Source: Jeotgalibacillus malaysiensis
GTDB lineage: Bacteria; Bacillota; Bacilli; Bacillales; Jeotgalibacillaceae
Length of the DNA: 64,000 bases
Assembly: GCA_000818095.1 (NCBI GenBank)
Contig: CP009416.1
Span: 2,526,501 to 2,590,500 of the forward strand
Direction of reading: 5' to 3'
Below the pieces are notes generated by a model. That model saw nothing but the letters and a program-made list of their open reading frames with translations, was not told where the DNA came from and made no database searches. The translations under genes were made by a program, and so were the position numbers. Shown piece by piece: positions 43,679 through 52,862 of the stretch (positions within the stretch are counted from its first letter, which is position 1; each line of letters begins with the position of its first letter).

Positions 43679-44862
43679 GCCTGATCCCCTGCCTTTCCAA
43701 TAAACGTATGCACATCGTTAAATCCGGCCGTAAAGCTGTCCAGATCAGATACACCTTTTACATCCTGCACTATGACAGGCTGCTGGTTCATTCTATATTC
43801 AGCCGCCTTCTCTGCAGCTTCTCTCCTGCGTTCCGCTGAAAATAAAATCAGTGCAGGCTGAGCCTTTTTGACACTTTTATTTAAAGCTTCCATCAGATAA
43901 TCCATTCTCAGTCCAAATCCTGTCGCGCCGACTTCAGCGCCAAATTTCTTCAGCAGATTATCATAACGTCCGCCGTTACCAAGTGCGAACCCTACATTAT
44001 CTGCATAAACCTCGAACAGTACGCCCGTATAGTAAGACATGTGGCTGACAAGTGACACATCCATTTTCACATAATCTTCTACGCCGTAGTCCTTCAACAC
44101 TGAAAGCAGTTCTTCAAGCTCACGCAATGCCTCGCGCCCGCCTGCTCCTTCTAAAAGCGCTTCAGCTTTCGCAATCGATCCGCCGTTACCCTGGATATGG
44201 AGAACATCAATCAACCGCTTCTTATCAATAGAAGAAAGCGGCAGTGAATCCACATGCTTGCGGTAACCGACATAATTCTTTTCATATAAATGCTTTCTCA
44301 GCTTTTCAGCACGTTCTTCTGTGCCAACGATCTGAAGGAACAGCTCCTGCAGGAACCCAACATGTCCAACAGCGATCGTAAAGTCTTCAAGGCCTGATGC
44401 TTTAAGCACTGAAGCTAAAAGGGCAATCGTTTCAGCATCTGCACTGACGGTCGAATCACCGATCAGTTCAACACCAATCTGTTCAAACTCAGCCGGTCTC
44501 CCGCCTTCACGCTGCTGCGCGCGGAATAAGTTTGCCGCATACGCCAGTCTAAGCGGATTGCGGTCTTTTAACAGCTTTGATGCCGCAACCCGGGCAATTG
44601 GCGCTGTCATATCAGGTCTGAGCACAAGCGTTCTTCCCTGCTGGTCAAGCAGTTTGAACAGCTGCTGATCTAAAATCGCAGATGCCTCTCCGACCGTTTC
44701 GTCATATTCAAGAGCCGGGGTTTCCATGAATTCGTAGCCCCAGTTCATCATTTCGTTTTCAATGTTTGTACGGATTTCTTTTTTCAGACTATATAAATGA
44801 GGAAACGTATCTCTCATTCCAATCGGTTTTTCAAACATAAACAGCTTTGACATCGTCTCCAC
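43675..44862 (-). CDS. hisZ: ATP phosphoribosyltransferase regulatory subunit
   Basis: About 392-395 residues. A histidyl-tRNA-synthetase paralogue with class II motifs ([31 protein letters not shown]). It lacks tRNA synthetase activity and forms a complex with short HisG to give allosteric control. Start GTG 44862 or ATG 44853; both fit. First gene of the his operon. Confidence 0.95.
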   Translation of the reverse strand: METMSKLFMFEKPIGMRDTFPHLYSLKKEIRTNIENEMMNWGYEFMETPALEYDETVGEASAILDQQLFKLLDQQGRTLVLRPDMTAPIARVAASKLLKDRNPLRLAYAANLFRAQQREGGRPAEFEQIGVELIGDSTVSADAETIALLASVLKASGLEDFTIAVGHVGFLQELFLQIVGTEERAEKLRKHLYEKNYVGYRKHVDSLPLSSIDKKRLIDVLHIQGNGGSIAKAEALLEGAGGREALRELEELLSVLKDYGVEDYVKMDVSLVSHMSYYTGVLFEVYADNVGFALGNGGRYDNLLKKFGAEVGATGFGLRMDYLMEALNKSVKKAQPALILFSAERRREAAEKAAEYRMNQQPVIVQDVKGVSDLDSFTAGFNDVHTFIGKAGDQA

Positions 44863-44890
44863 AACCTTTCATGGTTTGTACATTATAACC

Positions 44891-45016
44891 GTTAGACTGC
44901 GCTTCAGGCGGACGCTTTCCACGCGGCCGGCGGTGAGCCTCCTCAGCGCTTCGCGCCTGCGGGGTCTCACCTGTCCGACTCCTCGCGTTGGAGTCGCCGC
45001 CTTACGATCCGTCCAA
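44891..45016. repeat. Family B palindromic repeat, copy 5 (hisZ leader)
   Basis: About 126 bp with GGCGGACGCTTTCCACGCGG, GGTGAGCCTCCTCAG, GCGGGGTCTCACCTGTCC and GGAGTCGCCGCCTTACG. The ends GTTAGAC / GTCCAAC are imperfectly inverted. It lies 28 bases upstream of hisZ and would be part of its untranslated leader. I see no T-box here. Confidence 0.8.
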
Positions 45017-45189
45017 CTCTGTATTATTTACCGAACTAATTATAAAAAAATGTATCTATTTATTATAACCTATTAGATACTGACAACTCGAATAATTGAC
45101 TGAATCCTTTAGTTCGCTAATACGATAACAAAATAAAGATATTGTGTAGTTTACTAGGGATGTAGTGGTTAGTCAAGGGTGTTGTTTGG

Positions 45190-45300
45190 GTGAAGATGTT
45201 GCTGTTTTTGCTGGAGTTGTTGTGGGTTCTCTTTGAATTGTAGCGATACACCCCGAAAGTTGTCGCAGTTTGTTTCAAGAATGTTGTAATCATAAGAGTC
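45190..45300 (-). repeat. Family A intergenic repeat array (locus 3, inner array)
   Basis: On the minus strand: AACTGCGACAACTTTCGGGG, TGTATCGCTACAATTCAAAG, then a tail CAACAACTCCAGCAAAAACA / GCAACATC like those of locus 2. Degenerate but with the same order of blocks. The gap 45,017-45,189 before it holds nothing else I can identify. Confidence 0.65.
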
Positions 45301-45328
45301 GTATGTCGTATACTCAATCAGGTTTGTA

Positions 45329-45378
45329 ACTCCCCCCTCTTGATGCCTTTAGGAGATCAAAAGACTGTTGTTCAAATG
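45329..45378 (-). repeat. Conserved linking block (locus 3)
   Basis: Minus strand: CATTTGAACAACAGTCTTTT, GATCTCCTAAAGGCATC, AAGAGGGGGG. It is related to the blocks at 37,752 and 59,552 and again lies between two arrays. Confidence 0.65.
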
Positions 45379-45402
45379 CATTAAGAGTAGATGTCACCAT
45401 TA

Positions 45403-45512
45403 TGTGCTAAATTGTACCTATCTCTATCGAAATTGTAGTAGTTTATCTTCAGGATGTCCCGATACGCCAGGGAGTTTGTCTGTATTCCATGCCAAGTTGT
45501 AGCTGTCACCCG
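45403..45512 (-). repeat. Family A intergenic repeat array (locus 3, outer array)
   Basis: Minus strand units: ACAGCTACAACTTGGCATGG, ATACAGACAAACTCCCTGGC, TATCGGGACATCCTG, ACTACTACAATTTCG, TAGGTACAATTTAGC, each about 20-22 bp apart. This is the most degenerate copy. Confidence 0.6.
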
Positions 45513-45531
45513 CGCGCAAGGTCATTAGATA

Positions 45532-45563
45532 CAAAAAAAGACACCTCCCAAAGGAGATGCCTC
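45532..45563 (-). terminator. Terminator after the SurA-like lipoprotein gene
   Basis: Minus strand: GGCATCTCC pairs with GGAGGTGTC (two G-T pairs) around TTTG, followed by TTTTTTTGTATC. Confidence 0.8.
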
Positions 45564-45571
45564 TCAACCAT

Positions 45572-46345
45572 TTAGATCAGTCTTTCAATTTCAGCTTCTG
45601 CTTTCAGCTCTTCAAGGTGAGCCATCAGCTGTTCCTGCTGCTTTTGCTGGTTCAATGTTGATACGATATCTTCACGAACGTCCTCTAGTGCAGGTGCTTC
45701 CTGACCAGTCTGTTCTGCCTGAGCAGTAATCTGATCGTAGAATTCCTGAATTTCTTCATCAGTCGGCTCTTCTGCAGGTGCTACTTCGTTTACATACTTA
45801 TCAAATTTGATAGAGTCTGCCATCTGACCGCGAAGTGTTTCCTTATCAATGCCTTGTGCTTCCATGATTTCATTCATTGCTTCTTCTCCACCAAACTGCT
45901 CTTGGAATGATGCATATTCCTCATCAATTTCCTCTTCAGATGCTTCATGTCCAGCTTCGTTTGCTTTTTGAATGATCAGGTTCTGATTAATCAAAAGATC
46001 AAGCGTCTGAGTTTTAGCCTGTTCAGCGCCTTCTTCAGTTGTTGGGTCCTGACCCATTTGCTGAAGGTTGCTTTGCGTTGAAGCTAAAGCTGAGTTATAT
46101 GCTTCACCAGTGATTTCTTCACCGTTGATTGTTGCAACGACTTCATCCTCTGCAACCTGCTGCTCTTCCATTGCAGCCTGCATTTCTTCAGCAGCTGCCT
46201 GCTGATCTTCTGCTGCCTGTTGCTCCTCAGCAGTTGGTTCTTCATTTTCTGCTTCTGTATTCGCTGATTCCTCATCACTGCATGCAGCAAGCCCTAGTGC
46301 AAGTGCTCCTGCAGCGAATGGTAGAAAGATTTTCTTAAAGTTCAT
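45572..46345 (-). CDS. SurA-N-like lipoprotein (PrsA-type chaperone/isomerase relative)
   Basis: 257 residues. A lipoprotein signal ends with the lipobox LAAC, so Cys22 is the lipidated residue. An acidic, Gln-rich linker (EEQQAAEDQQAAAEEMQAA-type) covers residues 30-65. From VVATINGEEITGEAYNSAL on, it matches the SurA N-terminal domain of peptidyl-prolyl isomerase-type chaperones. I see no full parvulin domain, so it is probably a chaperone for exported proteins. Its lipidation would depend on Lgt, encoded at 49,578. Confidence 0.85.
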   Translation of the reverse strand: MNFKKIFLPFAAGALALGLAACSDEESANTEAENEEPTAEEQQAAEDQQAAAEEMQAAMEEQQVAEDEVVATINGEEITGEAYNSALASTQSNLQQMGQDPTTEEGAEQAKTQTLDLLINQNLIIQKANEAGHEASEEEIDEEYASFQEQFGGEEAMNEIMEAQGIDKETLRGQMADSIKFDKYVNEVAPAEEPTDEEIQEFYDQITAQAEQTGQEAPALEDVREDIVSTLNQQKQQEQLMAHLEELKAEAEIERLI

Positions 46346-46587
46346 CAGGTAAAACCCCTTTCAGATTTCCAAAAACTCTATTTCTTAGCCTAGGTTGCAT
46401 TGTAACGAATATCTGGAAAAAAGCAAACCCATAACACTTAATTTCACTAAATTGAAACATGAATGTAATCATCAAACACCTTCAATTTCAGGGCAGGGCA
46501 ACACTTTCATGCCCCGGGGCGAGAGTCTAAGGCCCCCATTCCAAATAGCAACTACGAATTTCGCATTCAGTTTTGCAGCCACCATTT

Positions 46588-46640
46588 ATGTTAACCTTAA
46601 TAAAATTCAAGTTGACTTAAAAAGATATTCTGCTTATAAT
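46588..46640 (+). promoter_or_regulatory. bioY promoter with possible BirA operator
   Basis: TTGACT (46612-46617), 17 bp, TATAAT (46635-46640) is a near-consensus sigma-A promoter. Upstream, ATGTTAACC and GTTGACTTA are separated by 14 bases, like the two halves of a biotin repressor (BirA) site; the second half is degenerate and covers the -35 box. Biotin-BirA would then repress bioY. The promoter is well supported, the operator less so. Bases 46,346-46,587 hold no other clear feature. Confidence 0.55.
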
Positions 46641-46714
46641 TTTTTTGTACATAATTATTTCTTATTTAAAAATCTATTTAAAACTTTGTTAAAGCCCATA
46701 TTATTTTCTGCACA

Positions 46715-46842
46715 GCTGATGATTGGAGCGGAAGGGGGCGACTCCGGGACGATAAGTGGGAAGCTGAGACCCCACAGCCGAAGGCGAGGAGGCTCAGCAA
46801 CCACCGTCCGGAAAGCGTCCCCCTGGAGCTCCAATCATCAGC
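46715..46842. repeat. Family B palindromic repeat, copy 6 (bioY leader)
   Basis: 128 bp with the same perfect 15-bp terminal repeats as copy 3 (GCTGATGATTGGAGC), but the interior is in opposite orientation: GGGGGCGACTCCGGG, GCTGAGACCCCACAGCC, GAGGAGGCTCAGC, GGAAAGCGTCCCCC. It lies between the bioY promoter and start codon, so the mRNA leader would contain the whole palindrome. Confidence 0.88.
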
Positions 46843-46878
46843 CCACTTTAACAGAGCAAAAAGAAACGAGGGATTCAC

Positions 46879-47469
46879 ATGGTAAAATCACAGGTTCACG
46901 GAATGGTGCTCGCTTCACTATTCGCAGCACTCATGGCAATCGGGGCAAACATTACATCAATCGTTCCTATTTTAGTAGTCGGAAACGTCCCAATCACTCT
47001 GCAAACAGTCGTCTGTGTCATCGCAGGTCTCCTGCTCGGTAAAAAATGGGGCGCTATTTCAATGACCGTTTATATGCTGATCGGTCTTGCAGGCATGCCA
47101 GTATTCGCAGGCTGGGGTGGAGGTCTTGGTACACTGATCAGACCGACATTCGGCTTTATACTCTCTTATATTATCGTTGCATGGTTCGTTGGGCTGCTGA
47201 CTGAAAAGCATAAATCATTTGCCATGCTTCTCACAGCCGCACTTCTTGGGACAGCGCTGAACTACCTCCTCGGCACAAACTGGATGTATATGGCTTACAA
47301 GCTGTGGTTTAACGCACCTGAAGGGTTCACGTATACAATGGCATGGGTATGGATGCTGCCGCCAATGCCAAAAGATATTATTCTTTCATTTGTAGCAGCA
47401 GTTGTCGGTGCAAAAATGCTGCAGATATTTCCGCAGGCGCAGCCGTCAAAGACAAGCGTTCCTGCATAA
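46879..47469 (+). CDS. bioY: Biotin transporter substrate-binding component
   Basis: 196 residues with six membrane segments and the BioY signature (VPITLQTVVCVIAGLLLGKKWG; GMPVFAGWGGGLGTLIRPTFGF). It captures biotin and works with the ECF energy module or alone. A longer reading frame upstream crosses the palindrome and is not used. It stands alone on the + strand, convergent with yvoF. Confidence 0.94.
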   Translation: MVKSQVHGMVLASLFAALMAIGANITSIVPILVVGNVPITLQTVVCVIAGLLLGKKWGAISMTVYMLIGLAGMPVFAGWGGGLGTLIRPTFGFILSYIIVAWFVGLLTEKHKSFAMLLTAALLGTALNYLLGTNWMYMAYKLWFNAPEGFTYTMAWVWMLPPMPKDIILSFVAAVVGAKMLQIFPQAQPSKTSVPA

Positions 47470-47470
47470 T

Positions 47471-47506
47471 AAAAAGAGCAGAGGATTTAATCCTTCTGCT
47501 CTTTTT
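47471..47506. terminator. Bidirectional terminator of bioY and yvoF
   Basis: AAAAAGAGCAGAGGAT pairs with ATCCTTCTGCTCTTTTT. T-tracts follow on both strands, so it serves both convergent operons and overlaps the yvoF 3' end. Confidence 0.88.
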
Positions 47507-47990
47507 GTTCGGGCATTTTAATGATCTGCATCGGATTACCGCCTGCAAATGCGCCGGCTGGTACGTCCCGGTGAACGAGCGTGGCAGCTGAAATCACTGC
47601 CCCGTCACCGATCACAACGCCAGGTAATACAGTCGAGTTCGCCCCGATCATGACATTGTCACCAATCACGACTTCCCCAAGCCTGTATTCCTCCACCAGA
47701 TATTCATGGGCTAAAATCGTAGAATTATAGCCGATAATTGTATTTCGTCCTACTTTAATCATTTCAGGATAAAGTGTATCCGGCATCACCATCAGTGCGA
47801 ATGCTGTTTTTTCACCAACTTCCATTCTAAGGAGCTTGCGGTACATCCAGTTCTTCACACTGATAAATGGCGTGTAGCGGGCTGTCTGCAGCACGACAAA
47901 GTTCCATGCCACTTTAATAAAAGGAACGGTTTTATAAAGCTGCCAAAGCGAGTTCGATCCTTCTACAGGATAGCGCTTTGTCCGTCTCAT
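47487..47990 (-). CDS. yvoF: Hexapeptide-repeat acyltransferase YvoF
   Basis: 167 residues. The second half is a left-handed beta-helix with hexapeptide repeats (VGRNTIIGYNSTILAHEY; VVIGDNVMIGANSTVLPG) and ends with the FAGGNPMQIIK motif of O-acetyltransferases. The acceptor is unknown. It overlaps ppaX by 4 bases. Confidence 0.88.
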   Translation of the reverse strand: MRRTKRYPVEGSNSLWQLYKTVPFIKVAWNFVVLQTARYTPFISVKNWMYRKLLRMEVGEKTAFALMVMPDTLYPEMIKVGRNTIIGYNSTILAHEYLVEEYRLGEVVIGDNVMIGANSTVLPGVVIGDGAVISAATLVHRDVPAGAFAGGNPMQIIKMPEQKEQKD

Positions 47991-48640
47991 GAGCCGCTCT
48001 CCTCGATGATCTTAAGCAGATCACCCATCTCTTCTAACATAAAATCAGGCTTGAAGCCGGCCAGGTACTCTCTACCTTTAGACGTCCAGGCAACGCCCGC
48101 TGTTCGCGTACCCGCGTTATGGCCACCTTCAATATCATGGTGGTTATCACCAACCATTATCGCCTGATCCGCTGTTGAGCCAAGCGCTTCAAGTGCCATA
48201 TTGAGCGGTTCAGGATGCGGTTTTGCGTGCGTTACATCATCTAGGCCGATGACGACGTCAAAATACTGATCGAGGTTCATCAGCTTAAGTCCTTTTACAA
48301 CCATGTCATGACGCTTGGTTGAGACGATCGCCATTTTAATGCCGCGATCGTGCAGTGCTTTGACCGTCTCATCAACACCGTCAAATGCTGTAACGAGCTC
48401 ATCATGAACCTTGAAATTATATTCTCTGTAAAAGTTGACCATTTCTTCTGTTTTGTCAGGATTTAACGCCTGAAACGAATCTACAAGTGGCGGTCCCATG
48501 AATTGCAGGACATCCTCTCTCGTGTATTCGTCCGGATAATAGTGATCCATCACGTGCATAAACGAAGAAATGATCAATTCATTTGTGTTAATTAGTGTGC
48601 CATCAAGATCAAATAGCACGGTATCAATGCGTTTGTTCAT
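47987..48640 (-). CDS. ppaX: Pyrophosphatase PpaX
   Basis: 217 residues from ATG 48640 (GGAGAG upstream). HAD-fold: DLDGTLINTNE holds the nucleophilic Asp, and MVGDNHHDIEGG the last acidic motif. PpaX hydrolyses pyrophosphate formed when HPr kinase/phosphorylase dephosphorylates Ser46-P HPr; that enzyme is encoded in the same operon. Confidence 0.95.
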   Translation of the reverse strand: MNKRIDTVLFDLDGTLINTNELIISSFMHVMDHYYPDEYTREDVLQFMGPPLVDSFQALNPDKTEEMVNFYREYNFKVHDELVTAFDGVDETVKALHDRGIKMAIVSTKRHDMVVKGLKLMNLDQYFDVVIGLDDVTHAKPHPEPLNMALEALGSTADQAIMVGDNHHDIEGGHNAGTRTAGVAWTSKGREYLAGFKPDFMLEEMGDLLKIIEESGS

Positions 48641-49577
48641 AGCTTGGTTCTCTCCTCTCCGCGCGATTCCAGATTGCTGCAACTGAAATGGTTAACAAGA
48701 CCGCCGTTGTCAGACGGATCAATAGCAGCGGCAGGATTGGGATCCCGAGCGGAATAAAGATTAAGGTATCTTCAACAATGGCGTGACAGGCGACGAGAAA
48801 AATGAATGCGAGCGTCGCATCTTTTCTACTGACGCCGTCTTCCTGAACTGCTTTTATCATGACACCTGCACCGTAGGCAAGTCCGATCGTCAGCCCCGCT
48901 ACAAGCGTCATAGATGTATTCTCTTTCATTCCAAGACCTCTTGTGACTGGCGCCATCCATCTTGAAAAGACGTCAAGCCATTTCAGGTCACGCATGATCT
49001 GGATCACTATCATGAGTGGAATCACAATAAGTGCCAGCTGCATCACACCGAATGCTGCTTTTTCCAGTCCGAGGAGCAGGATCGATCCCCAGCCACTCAC
49101 ATCCGGTTCACTGACAGGCACCATTCCATACTGCGCAATCTCACCGCCGCCGCTCCAGACAAGGTTAATGACAATGGCAGATGTAAATGCAAGTCCAAGT
49201 CTGACAAGCAGAATGACCCACAGCTTTACGCCAACCTTCAGCGCAACCCCTGTTTCAATGAGCAGATTATGTGAAAATGAAAGCATGACTGCAATAATGA
49301 AAACTTCTTTTACAGTCATTTCAAGTGATAAAATCCCGGCAATTCCGGCATATAAATTTAACAGATTACCTAACACAAGCGGAACCGCTGCCTCACCACT
49401 TAGACCGAACAGTCCCATAAATGGCGCAATCAGTTCCGTGATAAACGGCAGAACAGGTGTGAACTGCAATACAGTAATAATAAATGTAATCGGAAAAATA
49501 ATTTTCCCGAGCGTCCACGTCGTATTCAGACCTGCCTTCAGACCGTCTTTAAGCGTCTGTTGATTCATTCCATTCAC
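48624..49577 (-). CDS. yvoD: Nucleoside-recognition membrane protein YvoD
   Basis: 317 residues, about eight membrane segments and the Gate/nucleoside-recognition pattern (GLFGLSGEAAVPLVLGN; GLAYGAGVMIKAVQE; CHAIVEDTLIFIPLG). Transport or sensing of a nucleoside-like compound is possible; unproven. Starts one base after the lgt stop and overlaps ppaX by 17 bases. Confidence 0.88.
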   Translation of the reverse strand: MNGMNQQTLKDGLKAGLNTTWTLGKIIFPITFIITVLQFTPVLPFITELIAPFMGLFGLSGEAAVPLVLGNLLNLYAGIAGILSLEMTVKEVFIIAVMLSFSHNLLIETGVALKVGVKLWVILLVRLGLAFTSAIVINLVWSGGGEIAQYGMVPVSEPDVSGWGSILLLGLEKAAFGVMQLALIVIPLMIVIQIMRDLKWLDVFSRWMAPVTRGLGMKENTSMTLVAGLTIGLAYGAGVMIKAVQEDGVSRKDATLAFIFLVACHAIVEDTLIFIPLGIPILPLLLIRLTTAVLLTISVAAIWNRAERREPSYEQTH

Positions 49578-50411
49578 CTAATTTCGTTTATCAGCGTAGC
49601 GTGTCTTAATTCCCTGACCAAATCTGCGATATAAAATCAACCCGACTGCAACAATAACTAACAGAATAGAAATCGCCTGTGCAACGCGGATTGTTTCAGT
49701 CAGCATCAGGCTGTCTGTACGAAGCCCTTCTACAAATGTACGTCCGACTGAATACCAGATCACATAGCTTAAGAAAATCTCACCTCTGAGCGGGTTCACT
49801 TTTCGAAGAAGCAGCAGTAAAATCAGTCCGACGAAGTTCCATACTGACTCATATAAAAATGTTGGATGATAATAGGCAAAGCTGCCGTTTACTTCAATGT
49901 ACATCTGGTTAATAATCCAGTCCGGAATCATTAACCCTTCAAGAAAGCTACGTGACACTTCACCACCGTGCGCCTCCTGATTGATAAAGTTCCCCCAACG
50001 TCCGAGCATCTGTCCTAAGATAATACTCGGCGCTGCAATATCGACAATCTTCCAGAATGAAAGACCTTTTCGTTTCGCAAAAACAAAACCGGTTGCAACT
50101 GATCCTATCAGCGCACCATGGATCGCAATCCCGCCGTTCCAGATCGCAACAATTTCACCCGGGTTCTGTGAAAAATAATCCCACTGAAAAATAACATAGT
50201 AAATTCTCGCACTGATAATCGCAATTGGCACTGCCCAGATTAACAGGTCAGCAAACATATCTTTTGGCATGCCAAGCCTGTCTGCTTCACGGTTGGCAAG
50301 AAGATAACCAAGCACAATCCCCGTTCCGATAATCAGTCCGTACCAGGCCACACTAAGCGGTCCGACACTGAACGCAACCGGATCGATCGGCTGGGCTGTT
50401 AATAACATCAT
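49578..50411 (-). CDS. lgt: Prolipoprotein diacylglyceryl transferase
   Basis: 277 residues, seven membrane segments. The conserved HGA/LIG region ([11 protein letters not shown]) and the [14 protein letters not shown] signature are present. It transfers diacylglycerol from phosphatidylglycerol to the lipobox Cys of prelipoproteins. AGGAGG precedes ATG 50411. Confidence 0.97.
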   Translation of the reverse strand: MMLLTAQPIDPVAFSVGPLSVAWYGLIIGTGIVLGYLLANREADRLGMPKDMFADLLIWAVPIAIISARIYYVIFQWDYFSQNPGEIVAIWNGGIAIHGALIGSVATGFVFAKRKGLSFWKIVDIAAPSIILGQMLGRWGNFINQEAHGGEVSRSFLEGLMIPDWIINQMYIEVNGSFAYYHPTFLYESVWNFVGLILLLLLRKVNPLRGEIFLSYVIWYSVGRTFVEGLRTDSLMLTETIRVAQAISILLVIVAVGLILYRRFGQGIKTRYADKRN

Positions 50412-50426
50412 AATGTTTCCTCCTGA

Positions 50427-51362
50427 TTAAATATCGTCATGGTCCCCGTCTACAATAATGTCATTCAGACGGCTTGAAAATTGCTCCGCTGCATTCATGC
50501 CCATTCTTTTCAGACGGAAATTCATCGCAGCTACTTCAATAATGACAGCCAGATTTCGACCCGGACGGACCGGCAGCGTAATCTTCGTCACATCAGTATC
50601 AATAATTCTCATCGTCTCTTCATCAAGTCCAAGACGGTCATACTGCTTTGTCTTATCCCAGATCTCAAGGTCAATCACTAGCGTCACTCGCTTATGGCTG
50701 CGCACAGCACCAGCTCCGAACAGCGTCATAACATTAATGATGCCAAGTCCTCTAATCTCAAGCAGATGCTCAATCAGCTCCGGTGAAGAACCGATCAGCG
50801 TATCAGTATCCTCCTGGCGAATCTCAACGCTATCATCTGCAACAAGACGGTGCCCGCGCTTTACAAGCTCAAGCGCTGTTTCACTTTTACCAACGCCGCT
50901 TTTACCTGTAATCAGCACACCAACACCGTAAATATCGACTAGTACACCATGCAGTGCCGTAGTCGGTGCAAGCTTACTCTCTAAAAAGTTAGTCAGACGG
51001 CTAGAAAAACGCGTCGTCTTAACAGGCGTTTTCATCACAGGCACCTGACTCAGCTCTGACGCCTCAATCAGTTCGCGCGGCACTTCAATGTCACGCGACA
51101 AAATGATGCCCGGCGTATTATCCGTACATAACTGTCTCATCCGGTCTTTCTTTTCATCAGTCGACAGCAGCTCATAAAAAGACATCTCCGTCCGTCCGAG
51201 CAGCTGAATCCGCTCCGCAGGATAATAGCTGAAATAACCTGCCATCTCAAGACCGGGTCTTGAAATATCACTCGTTGTAATCGGACGGTGAATACCTTCT
51301 TCTCCGCTCACGAGCTCCATCTTGAACTTCTCAATAATCTCATTCGTCGTTACTTTAGCCAT
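50427..51362 (-). CDS. hprK: HPr kinase/phosphorylase
   Basis: 311 residues from the second ATG (51362), which is better spaced from GGGAGGG than the one at 51365. The P-loop is GKSGVGKS (about residue 153-160), preceded by the HG pair and followed by the RGLGIINV region of the C-terminal signature. It phosphorylates Ser46 of HPr and Crh using ATP or pyrophosphate, or removes it, and so controls catabolite repression. Confidence 0.97.
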   Translation of the reverse strand: MAKVTTNEIIEKFKMELVSGEEGIHRPITTSDISRPGLEMAGYFSYYPAERIQLLGRTEMSFYELLSTDEKKDRMRQLCTDNTPGIILSRDIEVPRELIEASELSQVPVMKTPVKTTRFSSRLTNFLESKLAPTTALHGVLVDIYGVGVLITGKSGVGKSETALELVKRGHRLVADDSVEIRQEDTDTLIGSSPELIEHLLEIRGLGIINVMTLFGAGAVRSHKRVTLVIDLEIWDKTKQYDRLGLDEETMRIIDTDVTKITLPVRPGRNLAVIIEVAAMNFRLKRMGMNAAEQFSSRLNDIIVDGDHDDI

Positions 51363-51524
51363 CATGACCCTCCCTGCTTATCTCACATACAGTCTATTGT
51401 AGCACTTTGAAAAATGAAGCACTACATTAGAAAACCGAAACATTTTTGAAAAGGTGTCTGATTCAATGCGCTTATACGATCTCTTTCATGAAGACCCAAT
51501 CCATTTTAAAAAAGGAGAATCATC

Positions 51525-52184
51525 ATGCCAATTGTATGTATTGACGCAGGACACAGCTATAATACGCCCGGTAAACGGAGTCCCGATGGAATGAATGAAT
51601 ACGCATTTAACAAAGCAGCTGCTTTAGCTGCCAAAAAAGTACTGCTCCAGGCTGGTATCACAGTCCTTACACCGCATCGCGATGACCAGGACGTCCCGCT
51701 TGTTGCAAGAACAGATCTCGCTAACAACGGCCGCGCAGATCTCTATATTTCTATTCACGCAAATGCCTTCGGCGGATCGATATGGAACGGCGTTCAGGGA
51801 ATCGAAACGTATATCCATCCGCTTCATTCAAGTGAGGAAAAGAATCTCGCACAAACGATTCACCAACAACTGATTAACAGTACAAAACGACCCGACAGAG
51901 GTGTGAAAACAGCTGACTTCCACGTACTGCGCGAAACTAAAATGCCAGCAGTGCTCGTCGAATGCGGCTTCATGACCAATCGTGAGGAAAAGCAGCTGCT
52001 TGCAAGTGAGTCGTATAGAAAAACTTGCGGAGAAGCGATCGCAGCTGGTGTATTGACCTATCTTGGGAAATCAATTCAGCAAACATATTTTGTTCAAACC
52101 GGCGCTTTTTCTAAAAAAGAAAATGCTGAAAAGCAGGCAGCCGCGCTTAAGAAAGCAGGGTTCGAAGCAATTATCAAAATGTAA
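51525..52184 (+). CDS. N-acetylmuramoyl-L-alanine amidase with C-terminal SPOR-like segment
   Basis: 219 residues. Amidase_3 domain at residues 1-180, with zinc ligands His10 (DAGH), Glu25 and His79 (ISIHANAF) and the catalytic Glu in VLVECGFMTN. The last 35 residues (TYFVQTGAFSKKENAEKQAA onward) are a half SPOR module for denuded glycan binding. There is no signal peptide, as in CwlC-type amidases released by cell lysis, for example in mother-cell lysis. AAAGGAGA precedes ATG 51525. Confidence 0.88.
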   Translation: MPIVCIDAGHSYNTPGKRSPDGMNEYAFNKAAALAAKKVLLQAGITVLTPHRDDQDVPLVARTDLANNGRADLYISIHANAFGGSIWNGVQGIETYIHPLHSSEEKNLAQTIHQQLINSTKRPDRGVKTADFHVLRETKMPAVLVECGFMTNREEKQLLASESYRKTCGEAIAAGVLTYLGKSIQQTYFVQTGAFSKKENAEKQAAALKKAGFEAIIKM

Positions 52185-52193
52185 TACGCACCA

Positions 52194-52235
52194 AAAAGAC
52201 GCCCGGGGTTTTCATACCCCTGACGTCTTTTTAAT
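52194..52235. terminator. Bidirectional terminator of the amidase and the small membrane gene
   Basis: AAAAAGACG-CCCGGGG pairs with CCCCTG-ACGTCTTTTT; T-tracts on both strands. It overlaps the end of the membrane-protein gene at 52,231. Confidence 0.8.
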
Positions 52236-52503
52236 TTGCATTCGATACTTCCGGATTCTGTTTTCCTGAAGAAAATCTCAGCTTCAGGCCAATTGCCAAA
52301 ATCGCAATGGAGATCAGCAGGCTGATGCCCCCTACTCCCCAATTGAAAATCAGCAGAATCCATTTAAACAAGCCCATAATATCAGTACTCTGCGTAAAGA
52401 GTGCCAGCACTACGAACAGCACGCCTGTGCCAAGAAATGCCGCACCAACCGTACTAAAACCAAACCACATAATCCGGTTAATAAACGTCTCCATCTGCCT
52501 CAC
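52231..52503 (-). CDS. Small two-helix membrane protein
   Basis: 90 residues with membrane helices at about 16-37 (STVGAAFLGTGVLFVVLALF) and 47-72 (IFNWGVGGISLLISIAILAI), and a short charged tail. No family recognised. Its location near yvlB suggests a cell-envelope role, as inference only. Confidence 0.65.
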   Translation of the reverse strand: MRQMETFINRIMWFGFSTVGAAFLGTGVLFVVLALFTQSTDIMGLFKWILLIFNWGVGGISLLISIAILAIGLKLRFSSGKQNPEVSNAN

Positions 52504-52600
52504 CCGCCTTATGTATTTATTGTACTATACCATGAAGCGGGGGTTGGGAAACATTTTTTGTGAAGTGACGTGCGGGTGGACTGCGTTACTGAGGCGGGGC

Positions 52601-52748
52601 GGAATCTTACAAGTGGATGATGGGAAGGCGACAAACCGGGCGTGGGATAGGGACATACCGGCTGGGGATTGCGACAAATTCCCGGGTGTATCGCGACAAA
52701 CCGGCGGATGACTGATACAAATCTCCACACAATTGGTACAATCACCCC
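52601..52748 (+). repeat. Family A intergenic repeat array (locus 4)
   Basis: Units on the + strand: AGGCGACAAACCGGGCGTGG, TAGGGACATACCGGCTGGGG, TTGCGACAAATTCCCGGG, TGTATCGCGACAAACCGGCG, TGATACAAATCTCCACAC, TGGTACAATCACCCC. The 21-22 bp spacing holds across at least six units. Only one array and no linking block is found here. Confidence 0.75.
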
Positions 52749-52780
52749 ACCAAAACCCCCTCACTCCAAAAATACAAAAC

Positions 52781-52818
52781 AGCCCAACGCGCTCGTCTGG
52801 GGGGACGCGCATTGGGCT
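52781..52818. terminator. yvlB terminator
   Basis: AGCCCAACGCGC pairs with GCGCATTGGGCT (one G-T pair) around a 13-base loop. T-tracts follow on both strands (GTTTTTAAA on +, GTTTTGTATTTTT on -). It ends yvlB on the minus strand. Confidence 0.82.
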
Positions 52819-52862
52819 GTTTTTAAATGTGTGAATCCTGGTCATTTAATTAGACGAATTGT

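Noticed and set aside
44863-45189. T-box or histidine leader attenuator before hisZ
   Set aside because: I found no T-box sequence, specifier helix or run of His codons. The only structure is the family B palindrome.
46480-46587. Another family A array before bioY
   Set aside because: A few pieces resemble the units (GGGCAACACTTTC, GCAACTACGAA), but period and core are missing.
46395-47042. 215-codon ORF across the bioY leader
   Set aside because: It runs through the palindrome and the start of bioY in another frame, has arginine-rich improbable content, and overlaps a clearly real gene.
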